The notes below the pieces were generated by a model that was not told the origin of the DNA, did not search any database, and saw only the letters and a list, made by a program, of their open reading frames with translations. Both the position numbers and the translations under genes were made by a program. Below, piece by piece: positions 6,043 through 6,328 of a stretch of 6,328 bases of DNA. The stretch's first letter is position 1; every line of letters starts with the position of its first letter. This stretch comes from Draconibacterium sp. (GTDB taxonomy: Bacteria; Bacteroidota; Bacteroidia; Bacteroidales; Prolixibacteraceae), in assembly GCA_027011835.1 (NCBI GenBank), contig JALUZN010000407.1, positions 1 to 6,328 of the forward strand. The letters run 5' to 3'.

Positions 6043-6328
6043 TGTAATTGTTATTCTCTATTTCTTAAATTCTCATTCTCGTTGTGAACGGTTCAGTATA
6101 TGAGGCGTTGGGCGTTTTGAAACACCTAACTTTCAAACTACTATACCGTTTATTTATATTTATAATCTTTAAGTCTAACTACCATGCGCCCAATGACTTA
6201 TATACATTGCTGGCAATTGTTATAATTTTAATAGTTTCGTTATATATCTTTTTCTATTTGTTTTAAGGATTACTATAGGGGGCTTCTATAAATTAAACTT
6301 TTGATACACAGATAAAAAATATTACTTT
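6043..6328. other. AT-rich region upstream of the secreted-protein gene
   Basis: No gene is supported here. A 60-codon forward frame from a GTG at 6084 encodes a hydrophobic, isoleucine-rich peptide, which is what AT-rich DNA yields by chance. Visible structures are TGAAC-G-GTTCA (6086-6096), TTTGAAA and TTTCAAA around an 8-base loop (6116-6137), and the imperfect inverted pair CGTTGGGCG (6106-6114) and CGCCCAATG (6187-6195). The promoter of the secreted-protein gene should lie in this region on the reverse strand, but I found no clean TTG/TAnnTTTG pair of the Bacteroidota type. The nearest match, TAGTTTG, has one spacer base too few. Confidence 0.55.

Noticed and set aside
6107..6179. Integron core-like heptamers GTTGGGC (6107-6113), ACCTAAC (6124-6130) and GTCTAAC (6173-6179)
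   Set aside because: Their order on either strand is inside-out for attC, which needs RYYYAAC before GTTRRRY. No partner site occurs upstream of 6107 or downstream of 6179 within a usual distance, and no integrase is present.
6084..6266. 60-codon forward frame with a hydrophobic, membrane-like product
   Set aside because: It starts with GTG, lies in AT-rich DNA that gives Ile/Leu/Phe-rich products by chance, has no leader signal and overlaps the expected promoter region of the reverse-strand gene.

Overview
The window looks like chromosomal DNA from an environmental member of the Bacteroidota. The evidence is a protein with a type IX secretion (Por) C-terminal sorting domain, A-rich leaders without a Shine-Dalgarno sequence before the two chromosomal start codons, and many short palindromic intergenic repeats. 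Marinilabiliales/Prolixibacteraceae-like bacteria are a reasonable guess, but the lineage is inference; no rRNA or other marker gene is present.

Layout, left to right. Positions 1-578 are non-coding and repeat-rich. Two copies of a palindrome-bearing repeat (about 1-102 and 323-425), a GC-rich palindrome (283-302), short GAATTTCGA direct repeats (201-267) and a REP-like inverted repeat (441-480) precede a forward gene for a YgiQ-family radical SAM protein (579-2414). Directly behind it is a 243-bp non-autonomous element (2451-2693) with perfect 14-bp terminal inverted repeats and flanking TA dinucleotides. Four bases (CTTA) further on begins a complete, apparently intact 1675-bp insertion sequence (2700-4374) with perfect 15-bp terminal inverted repeats, again flanked by TA. 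It carries one reverse-strand DDE transposase gene (2715-4265) of the IS5/IS1182 type. A 133-bp gap leads to a reverse-strand gene (4510-6042) for a secreted beta-propeller-like protein with a type IX sorting domain. The last 286 bp (6043-6328) are its AT-rich upstream region, with only small inverted repeats.

The genes do not form a functional system. ygiQ and the secreted-protein gene converge on a gap that has received two related mobile elements. The small element and the insertion sequence share the terminal core G[A/G]GTCTGCTGA but differ in the rest of their ends, so the small element was probably moved by a sister transposase rather than derived from this copy. I found no CRISPR array, RNA gene, defence system or convincing new biological system. 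The most useful observations are the tandem MITE/IS pair and the structured 5' repeats.
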